Shown here: positions 35,313-46,903 of the stretch, piece by piece
Position numbering within the stretch: the first letter of the stretch is position 1
Layout of the letters: each line of letters begins with the position of its first letter
Assembly (NCBI GenBank): GCA_965112735.1
Contig: OZ218951.1
Coordinates: 992,001 to 1,056,000, forward strand
DNA from: Phaeosaccion multiseriatum
Lineage: Eukaryota; Ochrophyta, other classes
Length of the DNA: 64,000 bases
Direction of reading: 5' to 3'
Made by a program: the position numbers and the translations under genes
Notes under the pieces: generated by a model
The model's input: the letters and a program-made list of their open reading frames with translations, nothing else
Database searches by the model: none
What the model was told of the DNA's origin: nothing

Positions 35313-36197
35313 TTAGGACTTGTCCTTGTGCAGCGGCGACAAGTCCTCTTCCGCCTTGCCATTGCCGAGCCTCTCCACCGCCCGTCGCAGTGTGCTAATT
35401 TTCTCTGCCCTATCCCCCTTGAACACGTACGAGCCTGCCACGATCAAATTCGCCCCGGCCTCTGCTGCCTGATCGATGCTATCGGCATTGAGCCCCCCGT
35501 CTACTTCGATGGCGAGGCCTGGGAACTTTTCCCGGATAGCCTTGACCTTGCTCATTTGGTCTTGCATGAAGCTCTGTCCCCCAAAGCCGGGTTCTACTGT
35601 CATAATGAGGGCGAGGTCGAGCTGGTCGCAGTACTGCAACAGGCCCTCCACAGGGGTGGCTGGCTTGATGGCCATGCCCACCTTCATGCCACTGCCCTTG
35701 ATGGCATTGATCACCTCACTCGGCTCGCAGTCCGACTCCAAATGGAAGGTCAGTCTATCCACACCTGCTTTGGCCATATCCTCCACCCACTGCTGCGGTT
35801 TGGTGACCATGAGGTGAGCATCCAGCACTGCTTTGGTGTGTTGTCTCAGCCCCTTGATGACAGGCGCGCCGAAGGAGATGTTTGGCACAAAGTGTCCGTC
35901 CATCACATCAAGGTGAATGTAGTCAGCGCCAGAGGCCTCCACGTGCGCCACTTCCTCCGCAAGGCGGGAGAGGTCGGACGCCAGCACGGAGGGGCCGATT
36001 TCAGGCGGGCAGCTGTGGGGCGATGTGGACGCCATGTTCTCCCTTGTCTTCGACGCTGGGAAGTGAGTGTACGACGGTGAGGATGCGGGGCTGGAAGAGG
36101 AGCAGCAGCTAGCTGCAGCAGCTGCAGCAGCACCGGCAAGGCTGTGAGAGGCAGGAGGGCACGTAATTTTTTTTTGTTGATTATTGGCAGGAGGCAT
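35313..36197 (-). CDS. RPE: Ribulose-phosphate 3-epimerase
   Basis: Single exon, minus strand, up to 294 residues. It interconverts ribulose 5-phosphate and xylulose 5-phosphate in the Calvin cycle and pentose phosphate pathway. Family motifs are complete: IGPSVLASDL, HLDVMDGHFVPN, DAHLMV, MAIKPATPVE, MTVEPGFGGQSF, EVDGGLN, AGSYVF; the catalytic Asp pair and the metal-binding His/Asp residues are present. The first ATG (36197) adds about 70 residues rich in Ala/Ser before the enzyme core; a second ATG at 36035 gives a shorter, about 240-residue, cytosol-sized enzyme. The long form does not begin with a clear signal peptide, so plastid import by the heterokont route is not evident unless an upstream exon was missed. 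Confidence 0.95.
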   Translation of the reverse strand: MPPANNQQKKITCPPASHSLAGAAAAAAASCCSSSSPASSPSYTHFPASKTRENMASTSPHSCPPEIGPSVLASDLSRLAEEVAHVEASGADYIHLDVMDGHFVPNISFGAPVIKGLRQHTKAVLDAHLMVTKPQQWVEDMAKAGVDRLTFHLESDCEPSEVINAIKGSGMKVGMAIKPATPVEGLLQYCDQLDLALIMTVEPGFGGQSFMQDQMSKVKAIREKFPGLAIEVDGGLNADSIDQAAEAGANLIVAGSYVFKGDRAEKISTLRRAVERLGNGKAEEDLSPLHKDKS

Positions 36198-36858
36198 GAA
36201 TGTCTAGTCCCAACCCATTTTCTACCATTTACGCAAGGGGAGACAGGCAAGAACTTACCAGCAGCAGCTAACAAAGGTCTTGAGGAGCCGAATATCCAGG
36301 CTTACTTCTTACTCTTTGCTGTGAAGGGAGAATGAGGCGCGATAAGGTCGTCGGGAAGTCGGGGTGCGGGGAAGGGGGAGCGTAATGCCGCAACGGAAAC
36401 CTCTGGATGGCACCTGATGGCCCAAACTAGTTTGGCGTCCATTTTATTTTTTTAAAGTGCCCCTCTCTTGCCTCTTGTCTGTTCCCTACCGCACCCTTAC
36501 TCAGGATGGGTCGTGCATGACCCTCCTCTCTCTCTGTCCTCGTCGTGGTAGGCCTTTGCATTCCATCGGGACGGACACGACATTATCTAAAGTCTCCCTC
36601 TCGCGACAACTGCCAAGTCGCCTTGACGGTGACATTGCGCGACATTGCCGCTCCCTCACATAGCAACATGTGCTGAGTGTCCAGAACGGGCCCTAATCCG
36701 TTTATACTCCTCGCGCTGGGAAGGAAGGAGGCTTGGGCCCGGAGGAAGAATAAGCGCGAGATTGGACCGATTCACCGAGGACTCTGCGCTTCACGCTGTA
36801 ACGTAGCCTTCAGCGTCTCCCGCCGGCTTGCGTTCTTTCTCCCACCTCGGGGGATACC
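36198..36858. promoter_or_regulatory. Divergent intergenic region, RPE (-) and coiled-coil gene (+)
   Basis: 661 bp between outward-facing starts. No recognised element; a short repeat of GACATTGCGCGACATTGC lies near 36631. No gene is seen. Confidence 0.45.
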
Positions 36859-37712
36859 ATGGGTCGTCGGCAGGTGGCTATCGAGCCTGACAAGGCAGAG
36901 GAGCAGGCGCGCGAGAGAGAGCGGAGGAAGCACTTCATGCTAGGCAGGCTGAACGACGGCATGGCCTTCCTACGAAGGTCCTACAAAATGGAAGAATGGT
37001 GAGTGGGGACGGAGGCTAGCTGGCTAGCTGCCTGGTTGTGATGGAGGGGCGCGACGTTCGCTCATGGCTTGACTTGCTGGGAGAGGTGGAGAGTTTCAGC
37101 AGAAGGAGTGCAAGAATGTGATTTTATCGAGAGGCTCTCGAGGCTGTGGCGTGTGAGCCTGCCGTCCGCACCTTGGCTGGCTTCCTACAGGATGAAAGGA
37201 GGGGGGAGGGAGAGAGAGGGAGCCAATTGTCCTGCCCGCCTGCATGGGCTGTCTACCATTTCACTATCAGTCAACTACTTATCGATGGGATATCATACCC
37301 TCCTCTCATTAAAAAACCTCTCGCACACAGCTCAAGACTGCACTCGAGGGACGCGTCTTCCTTCCCCTGCACCGATGTTGTCACTTGGAGCCAGAGCCAT
37401 GGCTTCCAAATGGCAAAGAGGGGCGAGGGACAGAGCGCCCATTCAGAGGGTAAGTCGCTGCGGTGTTAACCTCCTTGTAACTAGAGGATTCGTCCGTATG
37501 ATCAGTCGTCCCTTGAGCTGACTGCTCCGGGACTGCTCAGGGCGAAGAGCCTCTGGGGGAAGGTTAAGTCAAAGAGCAGTCACTCAGTGAATGGACTGTC
37601 GCAATGTTCTCCTCACTACACAACTGCGCTTCTGTTGGTACGTTTGTTGTGCTGCTTCCCTCACACTTCACCACAGCCCTTGCTAAACTACACCTGGAGC
37701 AGCGACGAGAAG

Positions 37713-37750
<38 letters not shown>

Positions 37751-38764
37751 CGTGGTAGCCAACCTAGAGGGAGGGAGAGGGCAGGAAGAGCAAACAGGGC
37801 TTGTCTATCGGACACAGAGACAGGGCAGTAGCAGCAGTTTCGTAGAGGAAGGAGCACAGCGACTCTGGATAAGGCGGCAAGTCGAGAACATAGGGAGTTC
37901 GAAGTTATGGGTTGGTTTTAACCCTCACTCTCTTCTGCTCCTGAGAAACACACATATACTCATCAATGCGTCTCAACCTCTAAGCCTCCTCCTCCTCTGC
38001 CTCTCTGCTGCAGTACGCGACCCGAAACGCTCGTACAAATCTCTAAACCTTGACACCTGCTCCTCCCTTGCCGCTCTGCTGCAGTGGCCGACCATCGAGT
38101 GTGTCTGAACAGCCTCGCATCGAAGCGCCGGAGCCTTGACACAGAGATCGAGGCCACGCAGAGAGCTTTGGACGAGCAGCAGAGGCGCCAAGAAGAGGGG
38201 CCCAAGTGCAATCAGGAAGGAGGACCCAACATGGTTAGGGCGACGTCCTACAGGCACTATCCGCCCAGAGGTACAGGGTGTGTCTGTGCACGTACCTGAA
38301 CACCTCTAGTGTGCACTCAGGTCCCATAAGCCATCGTTGCTACCTTGAGTACCCACCCACCGACCTACCTACCTATCTACCTACGTATGCACGTACCTGC
38401 CTACTCCCGTCTCTGTTCGACTTCCTGACATCCTCACCCACTCCTCACTCACCTATCTCTCTTGTTTTGCCTCGGATCGTGTTTATTGATTGGTCACACA
38501 GATCGAGCAGCAACAGTACCAAGACCACATCACCGAGTAGTACGCGGGAGCAGCAGGAGGAGCAGTGGGTGTGAACGTCTGCCTCCTCCCTCTGCTCCCG
38601 ATGCCCGCCGGTCAGAAGGACTTTTCTCCTACGAGAAGTGCCTCGGGCCTGTTGCCCCTACCGGGAGGATTGGAGAAGTGCCATGTCAGGCCCATCACGA
38701 GAGGATCATTCAAAACCACATCGACCCTCGCATGTTCACTCTGCCAGGCTTGGTGTTGGAGTAG
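36859..38764 (+). CDS. Unknown small coiled-coil protein, multi-exon
   Basis: Model: 36859-36998, 37331-37449, 37677-37712, 38085-38270, 38502-38764. The first ATG has context ACCATGG. Exon 1 encodes a charged helix (EEQARERERRKHFMLGRL). The 36-bp exon 3 (KLHLEQRRE) joins exon 4 (VADHRVCLNS, DTEIEATQRALDEQQRRQEE) in phase to make a continuous coiled coil. Exon 2 is chosen because it is the only one I found joining exon 1 (phase 2) to exon 3 (phase 1). The end is uncertain: the model gives 247 residues, but a donor after the Met codon at 38233 joined to 38502 would read IEQQQYQDHITE and stop at 38540 (160 residues). Family not recognised. Confidence 0.45.
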
Positions 38765-39748
38765 AGAAGACTAGGGCGAGCAAGCCTCACTCGGGTCTGT
38801 CTCTCTCTCTCTGTCTGTCTTCTGTCTCTCTCTCTCTCTTGGAGACGAGGGGATTCGAAAACTCGACTGATTTGATAGAGGGAGAGAGGAGTCCTGAAGA
38901 CCCTCCCTCGCTCGGAGCGACGGGGTTTGAACTCTCACCTAGCTAGTGAGAGGAAGGGAAGGGAAGATAGGAGGGCTGGGTCCTTCACTTAGAGGAAGGG
39001 AAGGGAAGAGAGGAGTGGGTCCTGGCTGAGACTGGCAGCTGAGTAGTGTGCGTTCGTGCACGCACGTTGCGCACTCTTTCTTTCAAAGAAGAGCGAGACA
39101 ACCACCAATCGATACCAAAGATGCAGCCACAGAGAGGTCAAAGAGAGAGAGAGAGAGAGAGAGAGAGTGGAGGCCCGGAGCCCCGCGTGCTGTCTGTCCG
39201 TCTCTGCAGGAGCGAGGAACGGCACATACACATGAACGGAGAGCACGGAAGGGAAGGGTTCCCTGCCTACTCTTGCTTCACGCTGTCACTGGGCTTGACT
39301 GTTGACTGGGGAACTTTGCTGAGGGGGTGCTCGTAGTACATCCGAGGACGGAGCACGTTTGGCAATCTTTGACATGCTGGAGCCGCAACATCGATCAGGG
39401 AATCCTCTCGCGATTCCATCTAGTGGGCGGGTTGGTATCGAAAAAGCAGCAAGAGCAGCAGCAGCAGATGGTGATACAGCAGGAGCAGGAGCATCTTGCT
39501 GAGGGGATTTTTAGCTTAGAAGTACAATTAATTAGCACGAATAAGAAACACTCGTGTATTTTAATTTATACACACACCTGCTTGTGCTGGGCAACTACAA
39601 AACTGCCAAAAAGTCCCCTCCCACCCCCCCCCCCCCCCCTCAAAAACTGCACACTGTGAACTTTTTGTATGTACAACACACTCACCCACCCCAATTTTGC
39701 CCCCGCCCCTCCCCGCTTCAGATGCAGATGGCACCTTGCGGCAGAGAC
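38765..39748. other. Convergent 3' spacer, no gene seen
   Basis: Between a plus-strand and a minus-strand gene ending towards each other. Contains TCTC repeats (38799-38840), GA repeats (39138-39168), one copy of the GGTGATACAGCAG motif (39467-39482) and a C-run near 39630. Two T-arm-like stretches near 38850 and 38920 do not fold into a tRNA. Confidence 0.5.
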
Positions 39749-40712
39749 TCACTCATCGCCTGGTGGGGTAGGGACGCTGGTGGGTAGGCTCATCGCGACA
39801 GGCACGTATCTTTTACACTTCCCGCCCTGCTGTTGTTCCTGCCGACGTCGCTGCTCTTCTCTCTGCTCCAGCTGCCTTTCGAAGGACCATCCCGGCTCGC
39901 CCTCCTCACCCTCGGCTCGGGGTGCTGTACGAAGCGCTGCCTCCCTCGCGGCTGTTCCCTTCGCTACCAGGATCCCTCCTGCTCCTCCTCCTGCTGCTGC
40001 TGCTGCTACGGATGCGGCAAGAACGCTCTCCTCGCTTTCGAACTCGAATTTACCCTTTCCGCGCTGCTTCTCCTTCCTCTCCTCCTCCTCACACTGGACC
40101 AAGTACCCCAATAGGGGGCGAAGCTTCAAGCCATGGTCTCTCAACATCTGACGCGTCGCCAGCGCAGACCACTTGCGGTGTGGGGCACACAGCCAGGCCA
40201 CACACCGAGCCACGTACGTATGCTTACGTAACCCCAGAAGGTGGGCAGCCGCAAGGCACCGGACCCCAACCAAGTGCACCAGCTCCGGCGGCTCCACCGT
40301 GCCCCCTTCCCTCCACCAATCTGGCGTTCGAAACCACTTGGGGGGCAGCACCTGCTCGGGAAGGCAGTCAATGGGCACGTCCACTAAAGCTTGGGCGAGG
40401 CACTGCTGCTCCGGGTCGGGCGGCCCGGCGGGGAAGAGGAGGCATGTGCGATTGGCGCTCGCAGGCCACAGAGGTGGGGTTTTGGTGTGTCCTGATATAG
40501 AATAAGGTCGGGGAGGAGGAAGAAGAGGAGGAGGAGGAGGAGGAGGAGGAGGGGGGGGGGGGGGGGGGAGGAGAGGGGGGGGGGGCACACGAGTGTGAGG
40601 AGAGGAGGGCGTATAGAGTCAGTCAGTCAGTCAGTCAGTCAGTCAGTCAGTCAGTCAGTCAGTCGGTCGGTCAGTCCGTCAGTCAGACAATCAGACAGTC
40701 AGTCAGTCAGTC

Positions 40713-40744
<32 letters not shown>

Positions 40745-40804
40745 AGTCAGTCAGTCAGTCAATCAGTCAGTCAGTCAGTCAGTCAGTCAGTCAGTCAGTC
40801 AGTC

Positions 40805-40837
<33 letters not shown>

Positions 40838-41356
40838 GTCAGTCAGTCAGTTAGTCGGTCAGTCGGTCAGTCGGTCAGTCGGTCAGTCGGTCAGTCTTGC
40901 AGTCAGTCCTTGCTCCTGCGGCAGACAGATAGACAGACAGCAATGGACGACGGAGAGCTTTCCAAGCCTCCCTGCTCACTCACTCACGTACCCGCAGTAC
41001 CACCGCCCTCCTGCTCCTCCTCATCGTCATCGTCCTCCTCCTCCCCCTCATCGGCACCACGACCACCACGCCCGCCACCCCTTTCATCCTTGCCACTCTC
41101 GGAGTCGGAGTCTGACCCTCCCGAGGCTGAGGCGTACATGTTGACACTGGCAATCTGGCTCTGGGGCTGCGACACGGCGATGACATCATCGAACAGATGA
41201 CCGAACATACCCCCGTCTCCGCTGTCCTCGTCTTCTTCTTCCTCACTCTCGTCGTCTTGGTCGTCGTCATCATCTGCAAGCTCCTGCTTCAAGTGCTCCA
41301 AACCATGTTGTGGTTGCTGCATCTGCCTCTGCCGCTGCTGTGCTGCTGTGTCACCA

Positions 41357-41390
<34 letters not shown>

Positions 41391-44300
41391 TTGCAACATC
41401 GCTGCCGTTTCCATTGCCGTTACACTTTCTCCTCTTCTTCGCACTACCCCCATCGTTCTCCCTGCGTTGGGTGTCCCCATCGTCGCTGCCAACTGTGCCG
41501 TCCTCGTGGTCATCAAAGGTATCGATTCCCCCGTCAGCCAGGCCGTTATGCTCCTCTTCTTCCTCCTCTTCCTCCCCTCCCTCCTCCTCCTCCTCCTCCT
41601 CCTCCTCCTCCTCCTCCTCCTCCTCCTCCTCCTCCTCCTCCTCCTCCACTTCGTCCTTCCCCTGCTGCTGTGGCGAATCCAAACCCTTCTCCTCAGTCCA
41701 CTCTCGATCGGAGCCCTGTGGCCCAAAGTAGAACACCACCCCTCCATCCGCATCCTCCTCCTCCCTATCCTCGCGCCCCCATCCACACCGCTCGGTGGGC
41801 ACCAAGTGCCCGTCCTGCCCCTGCACACGAAACCTCCCCTTCGCCATCAATTCGAGTGGGCGTAGAGTAGTGCGTCGCCCGCTACTCTCGACTCTAAGGC
41901 CGGGGTTGTGTCTATACTTACGGACTCGCTTCTTCTTGCCCCCTTGCCCTGTTCCTTCCTGCTCCTGCTGCTGCTCCTGCTGCTGCTGTTCTTGGCCGCC
42001 GGGGGCTCCCTCTTTCACGTTTTTAGCCGGCCTTCCTCTCTTTCTTCTCCCTCCCCCTGCCCCTGCCGCTCCTGCTCCTGCTCCTGCTGCGGATGCTGCT
42101 GTATCACCAACTGTTGCCCCTCCTTGGTGCGGCTCGTCCTCTTCCTCTTCACAAAAGAATCGATTGCCGTGCAACAGCTCGACTTTCTTGAAGAGCAATC
42201 TGTCCAGCAACCTCGGAGGGACCTTTCCAGCCCGCCAAGCCTTCGTTTCAGCCCCCATCCTGGCCATTTCGGATTTTGTAGCAGCCCCCTCGCCCCCCTC
42301 TCCTTCCCCACCTCCTCGTCGTCGTCCTCTTCCTCCCCCTCCTCCTCCTCCTCCTCCTCCTCCTCCTCCTCCTCCTCCTCCCCCTTCGCTCGCCTGTGGC
42401 AGCTCGTCAATCGGCCAGCTTCCCTTCTCGAACAACACCGAGTCCCACCAATCGATGCCCAGCCCTCTCAGCGCCGGGTGTAGTTGACCTTCCTCTGCGG
42501 CCATGGTACTTGTGGCAGAGGCAGACACAGGCATCTGCCTACTCCTCTTGAGCTGCACTCTCAGAGGCCCAAGCAAGAAGCAGAACATGTCCCACAGGGA
42601 GACGGTGGCCATGGTGGGGCGGTGCACACAAGCAAAGTGCTCGAGCTGCCGAACCACGGCACGAAGCAATTCTCTCTTGGACAGTAAACGCGTGCAATTC
42701 TGCATCTGCTGCCGCTGCTGTTGTTGCTGTTGTTGTATCACCACCTGCTCCTCCTCCTCGTACCAGCGTTGAAAGACCCTCTGCAGAGGCCGATGGTCCA
42801 GGCAGTCCTCCCGCAGCCACCCCAGCGCAGCTCGCCCCCTCGCCTCCGTATCAAAGGGCTGGAACTCGTCCAGAAATAGAGTCAGAAGCTCGTGGGCCTT
42901 CGCACGAGCACCCCTTCCTCCTCCTCCTCCTCCTCCTCCTCCTCCTCCTCCTCCTCCTCCTCCTCCTCCTCCTCCTCCTCCTCCTCCTCGTCCTCCTCCT
43001 CCTGCCGCTGCTGCTGCTGCTGCTGCTCTTTCTCCAGCTCCTCCATCCACTCTTGCCGCAACAGCCGCCTCCGCCTCCTCCACCTGTTTCCTAAGCAAGC
43101 GGAACGCGCCTTCCTCGTCCCCCAATCCCACCAGCACGGCAGCCAACAGCCCGGCCACTGCCGCCCTTTCCCACACCTTGACACGTGTCAGCGCACCGAG
43201 GAAGAACTTTCGAGACTCTCTTAACAGCTCCAAAGTCCGTCCAGAGTGATGAACAACATCCGCCCTTGTGCTTCTCTTCCTCTTCCTCTTCCCGCTGCTG
43301 CTACTACTCGGCGAAGAGTATTCCGTCGTCGTTCCTCTTTCTCTGCCAGTGTCGGTGTCTGCATTGTTGTCGTTCCTCGGCTGCAAACTCCTGGCCACAG
43401 CAAGCGGGTTGCGCAGATCTGACACCACTTCATCCAGCCCCTCCCCCGCCCGCCCCCCACCGCCACCATCCCCACCAGCAGCAGAAGAATCGGGCAGATC
43501 GGAATCGGACGTGCGGCCCGTACTCTTGTTCTTCTTCTTCTCCTTCTTCCTCTGCTTCCGCCCCTCCCGCACTCTCTCCTTCCGGAGCTCTGCCAGTGCC
43601 ATGAGGAGCGTGACTGCGGCGAGGTAGGACTGCACGCGTGAGTCGTCAGGGATACGCGTCTTTCTCTCTCCGAGCTGCTCGAGCTCCCTCCGCGCTTCCT
43701 CATACCTTGGGGCCACGGGGAGGAAGAGGGGGAGGCGGCGGCGGAGGAGGAGGACCATCATACATACGGGGTCACACGGGTTAGAAAGAGGAGCCGTTTG
43801 CGTCGGTTGTGCTGCTGGATATCAAAGACGGACCGAGAGCAGAGCGAGGAGAAGACGCCTCAAACCAATCCCCAGACGAGGCAGGCCTCTTGCTCTCCCC
43901 CCCCTCGTTCTTGTTCGTTCTCTTTGTCTCCCCTTCTCTCCTCCCTCCCTCCCTCCCTCTGGTCGAGCTCAGTCTCTCACCTCCCCTCGTCCACCAAGTA
44001 CTCCACAAAGTTAAAGAGGATGGGCAGGCCCTCCGCAACGTGCGTGTTTTGGATGCTTCTCAGCTTGAGGTTAATGAGGCGTCGGAAACCCCTTGATATA
44101 AGCAGATCGTCGCCCGTGAGGCGCAGCAGCAGCACAGTGGCCCTGTAGACCTCGGGGTCGAGACTGTTATTGACGCGGTGCATGGTGGCAAGGAGGCGGG
44201 CAGCAGCGGCATAGTCGTGTGCTGCCATCGCCAACTGTGAGAGGGGCGTGTGAGACAGGTGTTGAAAGGGGGGCAGGGGAATGTGAGGGTGGGAGTAGTG

Positions 44301-45405
44301 GGCAGGCCGAGCGAGCGAGAGAGAGGGAGAGAGTCTCAACCAACGGAGGGGACGAGTGTGTGTGCATGTGGCTTGAGCACCAGGGAAGGATGTTATACTT
44401 CACCCCCCCCTTGCTCCCTCTACGTGTATGGAAGTGGGTGCTCCTAGCCCTGCCTGCCCAGGGCACGTGTCTGTCGCTGTTCTTGATGATCTCCCCCCCC
44501 ATCCACTGCCATCCCCCATCCCCCACGCTGACTAAATGTACTTCACTTGCCTGGAGCAACCTCTTGAGATTCTTGGTGTGCAAGCGCTCAACGTTGAGCG
44601 AAGATCCCAGCTTGTCGTATTGGGAGGAGGGGGCGTTGGCCGGGGTGGGAAGCAGCTGATATGGCGTGAAGCTTGAGGCTCCGGTCTGGAAGTCCTGGAC
44701 CTGGAGTAAAGTATTGCAAAGGGTAGGGGTTAGGGCGAGCAGGTCCATTGGACAATTCGATTGTGGGGTTGAAATAAAAAGGGGCAGAGGAGTGGCGAGA
44801 GACGCAAGCTGTAGAGGAAGGAAGAAACGAAGGAAGGAGGGGGGGGGGTAGGGGGGAAGGCCAACACATACTATTTCTTGAGATTTTCAGGTGGAGGAAG
44901 CAGCAGCAGCGGATACTACACTTGCCTCAGCATCTAGCGTGGGCCGGAAGCCCAGCTTGGCGAGCTTGACGTCCCTCCTCCCCTCCAGCTGGGAAGGGAC
45001 GGCCATGGGCATCCACTTCTGCCCCAGATAGAACTCCTCCAGCGAGGTGAGTACCTCGGCCTCGGCCACCGCCTCCTCCCCATCTGCTGCGGCTGCTGCG
45101 CCGCGGGGGCCTCGGCCATTCTCCTCTTCGTCGTTCTCATCTTCCTCTACCTCTCTCGGAGCGGCAGAGGCCACGGCAAAGAGTCGTGGCTCCTGCTTCT
45201 GCTGATGCCCCGCTCTGGCATCCTCGTCATCACCATCACTAGAGTTAGGGTCTTCTACCTTAAGCGGCGGCTTCTTCTTCTTCTCCTTTTCCTTTGTTTT
45301 CTTCTTCTGCTGCTGCTGGTGCTGCTGCCCTTGAGAGCTGTCCTGGCTTCTGCTCTCCTGCGGCTGCTGAGAGGCCGAGCCGTAGATGAGGTCTCTCAGA
45401 TCCAT
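39749..45405 (-). CDS. Large acidic nuclear-type protein, RRN11/TAF1A-like N-terminal half
   Basis: Exons on the minus strand: 45405-44926, 44700-44551, 44234-43981, 43705-40992, 40491-39749; phases agree and the product is 1446 residues. Two donors are GC (AG/GCAAGT), the rest GT. Order: Gln/Lys-rich acidic N-terminus; helical repeat region built across exons 2-4 (KRLLQ-LAMAAHDYAAAARLL, VYRATVLLLRL, DEGRYEEARRELEQL, DDSRVQSYLAAVTLLMAL); long disordered stretches of poly-Gly, poly-Glu and Gln; structured islands such as ALGWLREDCLDHRPLQRVF and WWDSVLFEKGSWPIDELP; basic nuclear signals (KKRRK, GGRRKRGRP); and a last exon with WFRTPDWWREGG. The helical region has the layout of RNA polymerase I factor RRN11/TAF1A, a tentative match. 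Nuclear location is inferred from the basic clusters. Confidence 0.72.
40617..40912 (-). repeat. TCAG tetranucleotide microsatellite in intron
   Basis: About 295 bp of (GTCA/TCAG)n with blocks of CAGA and GTCG variants. It fills most of the last intron (40492-40991) of the gene at 39749-45405. A (GGA)n tract at 40512-40548 and G-runs to 40585 adjoin it. Confidence 0.95.
41576..41655 (-). repeat. CTC trinucleotide repeat, coding poly-Glu
   Basis: About 25 CTC units, read on the minus strand as GAG to give a poly-glutamate run in the large acidic protein. Confidence 0.95.
42913..42990 (-). repeat. CTC trinucleotide repeat, coding poly-Gly
   Basis: The same trinucleotide as at 41576 but entered in another frame, so it reads GGA/GGA and gives poly-glycine. 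A shorter copy at 42343-42381 also encodes poly-Gly in the same exon. Confidence 0.95.
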
Positions 45406-45633
45406 GCGGGAGCCCTGAGAAGCAGGGCGGCAGCCGCCTTGATACTAATGGCAAGCGGAGGCCGGCGCCATCGGCCGGGCTTGCATAAACCGAGGCGATC
45501 CCGAGGCTCTCCTCTCTGTGCCCGTGTTGGTGCTCCAACTCCTCACAGGCCAACTGCTCTCTCCGCTTGTGAGACGATTTGGATTGTTGGATTGTCATCA
45601 TGCGTTGTAGAAGAAGGTGACCAAGCATCAGTC
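45406..45633. promoter_or_regulatory. 228-bp bidirectional promoter
   Basis: Lies between the start codons of the minus-strand 39749-45405 gene and the plus-strand 45634-49115 gene. It must carry both promoters and 5' UTRs. No TATA-like element is obvious. Confidence 0.55.
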
Positions 45634-46870
45634 ATGCGTGCCGTCGATTCTCCTCCCTCTTATCAAGAGGACGAGCTCGGGATGCCCGAGCTGGAGGCGA
45701 AGGGAAGGGCCATGCAAGGCATCATGGACGAGATGGGGCTCGCCGGTCTCATCTTGACGGTGCACTGCTGCGGAGCGGGTCTATGCAGCAACCGAGAAGG
45801 GGTCGCAGTGATTCACGTGGAGAGTCACGACCACAGCCTCTGTGGTGATGCGTGGCTGAGCAGGAGCCAAGTGGAGACGGTGCTGTATCGAATCCGCCAC
45901 GCCAACGAGCGGGTGGGAGTGCTGTACGAGGAGTTAGAAGCAAATGAGCTTCTCCCAGCGGGCCTCAGTAGGTGGGTCTTCTCGCTGTAGTGTGTGCAAA
46001 GTTGTGGGCAGAGGCATAGCGAGAGAGACAGATGGATGACACAATTCCTTGCTTTCATGCGGGCGAGAAGCTTGCCCTTTCCCCTCTTGTGAGGATGCTT
46101 CACAAGCTAAACAGTGCCTATCCCCGTCTGTGAATGACATGGACTCTTTTTTATGCAGCTGGTGCGAAGTGGTGGGCGCTGCAGCTGCAGGCGACGCCTT
46201 CCCCGTGACTGAGCCGGCCGACCTGTCGGAGAAAGGGGCCAAGCAGCGCCAGGCTATTGATCGCCGGAGACAGCTCACAACCGCAGCCCTCCGCCTCGGA
46301 TACACAGAACTTCTCGTCTACAAGCTTGAAGAGAACGGGTGGGTGTGGCTGTGGCTGTGGGTGTGACTGTGGGACGAAACATGGACCGTACATCATCGTT
46401 TGTGTCTTTCGGCTCAAGCTCTGCCCGCCCCCCCCTTCTCTCCCTCCCTCCCGCCCTCCCTCCCTCCCGCCCTCCCTCCCTCCCTCCCTCCTCTCTCTCT
46501 CTCTCGCGCGCGCGCGTGCCCTCTCTCTCCGTCTCTCCCACCCACCTCTCTACCTCCCTCTCTCCCTCTCCCTCCCCCCCCCTTCTTCCCACCTGACGAC
46601 GACCATGACCAGACTCTCTCCGGAGGGCCTCAGCAGCGAACACACCGATGTGTTTCTCGACACTATGGACGTGGAGCTCGCTCCAGCGGCCCTCAGCGCC
46701 CTTGTCCAGCTCCATCCCCGGCAGGTGACGGCGGCCGAGCTCGCTGACTTTCTCCTCGTCGAGATGACAAGAGTCACGCTGAGAGCGGTCCAGCCAAGCA
46801 CCAAGGGGCGGGGGGGGGGCGACGGAGGAGGAGGAGGAGAGGGGGACTTGGATGAAGAAGATGGAGTGGG

Positions 46871-46903
<33 letters not shown>

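Noticed and set aside
37069-37521. Plus-strand 150-codon frame as exon 2 of the gene starting at 36859
   Set aside because: It would enter the next exons in a frame that hits a stop in the conserved coiled-coil exon at 38085; the 37331-37449 alternative keeps the frame.
38840-38940. Two T-arm-like sequences (minus-strand TTTTCGAATCCCC and GAGTTCAAACCCC) suggesting a tRNA pair
   Set aside because: Neither has a matching acceptor stem or a D-arm at the right distance, on either strand.
40595-41200. Plus-strand 201-residue Ser-Val-Ser-Gln repeat protein
   Set aside because: It is the TCAG microsatellite read as codons; the region is better explained as an intron of the minus-strand gene with matching splice phase.
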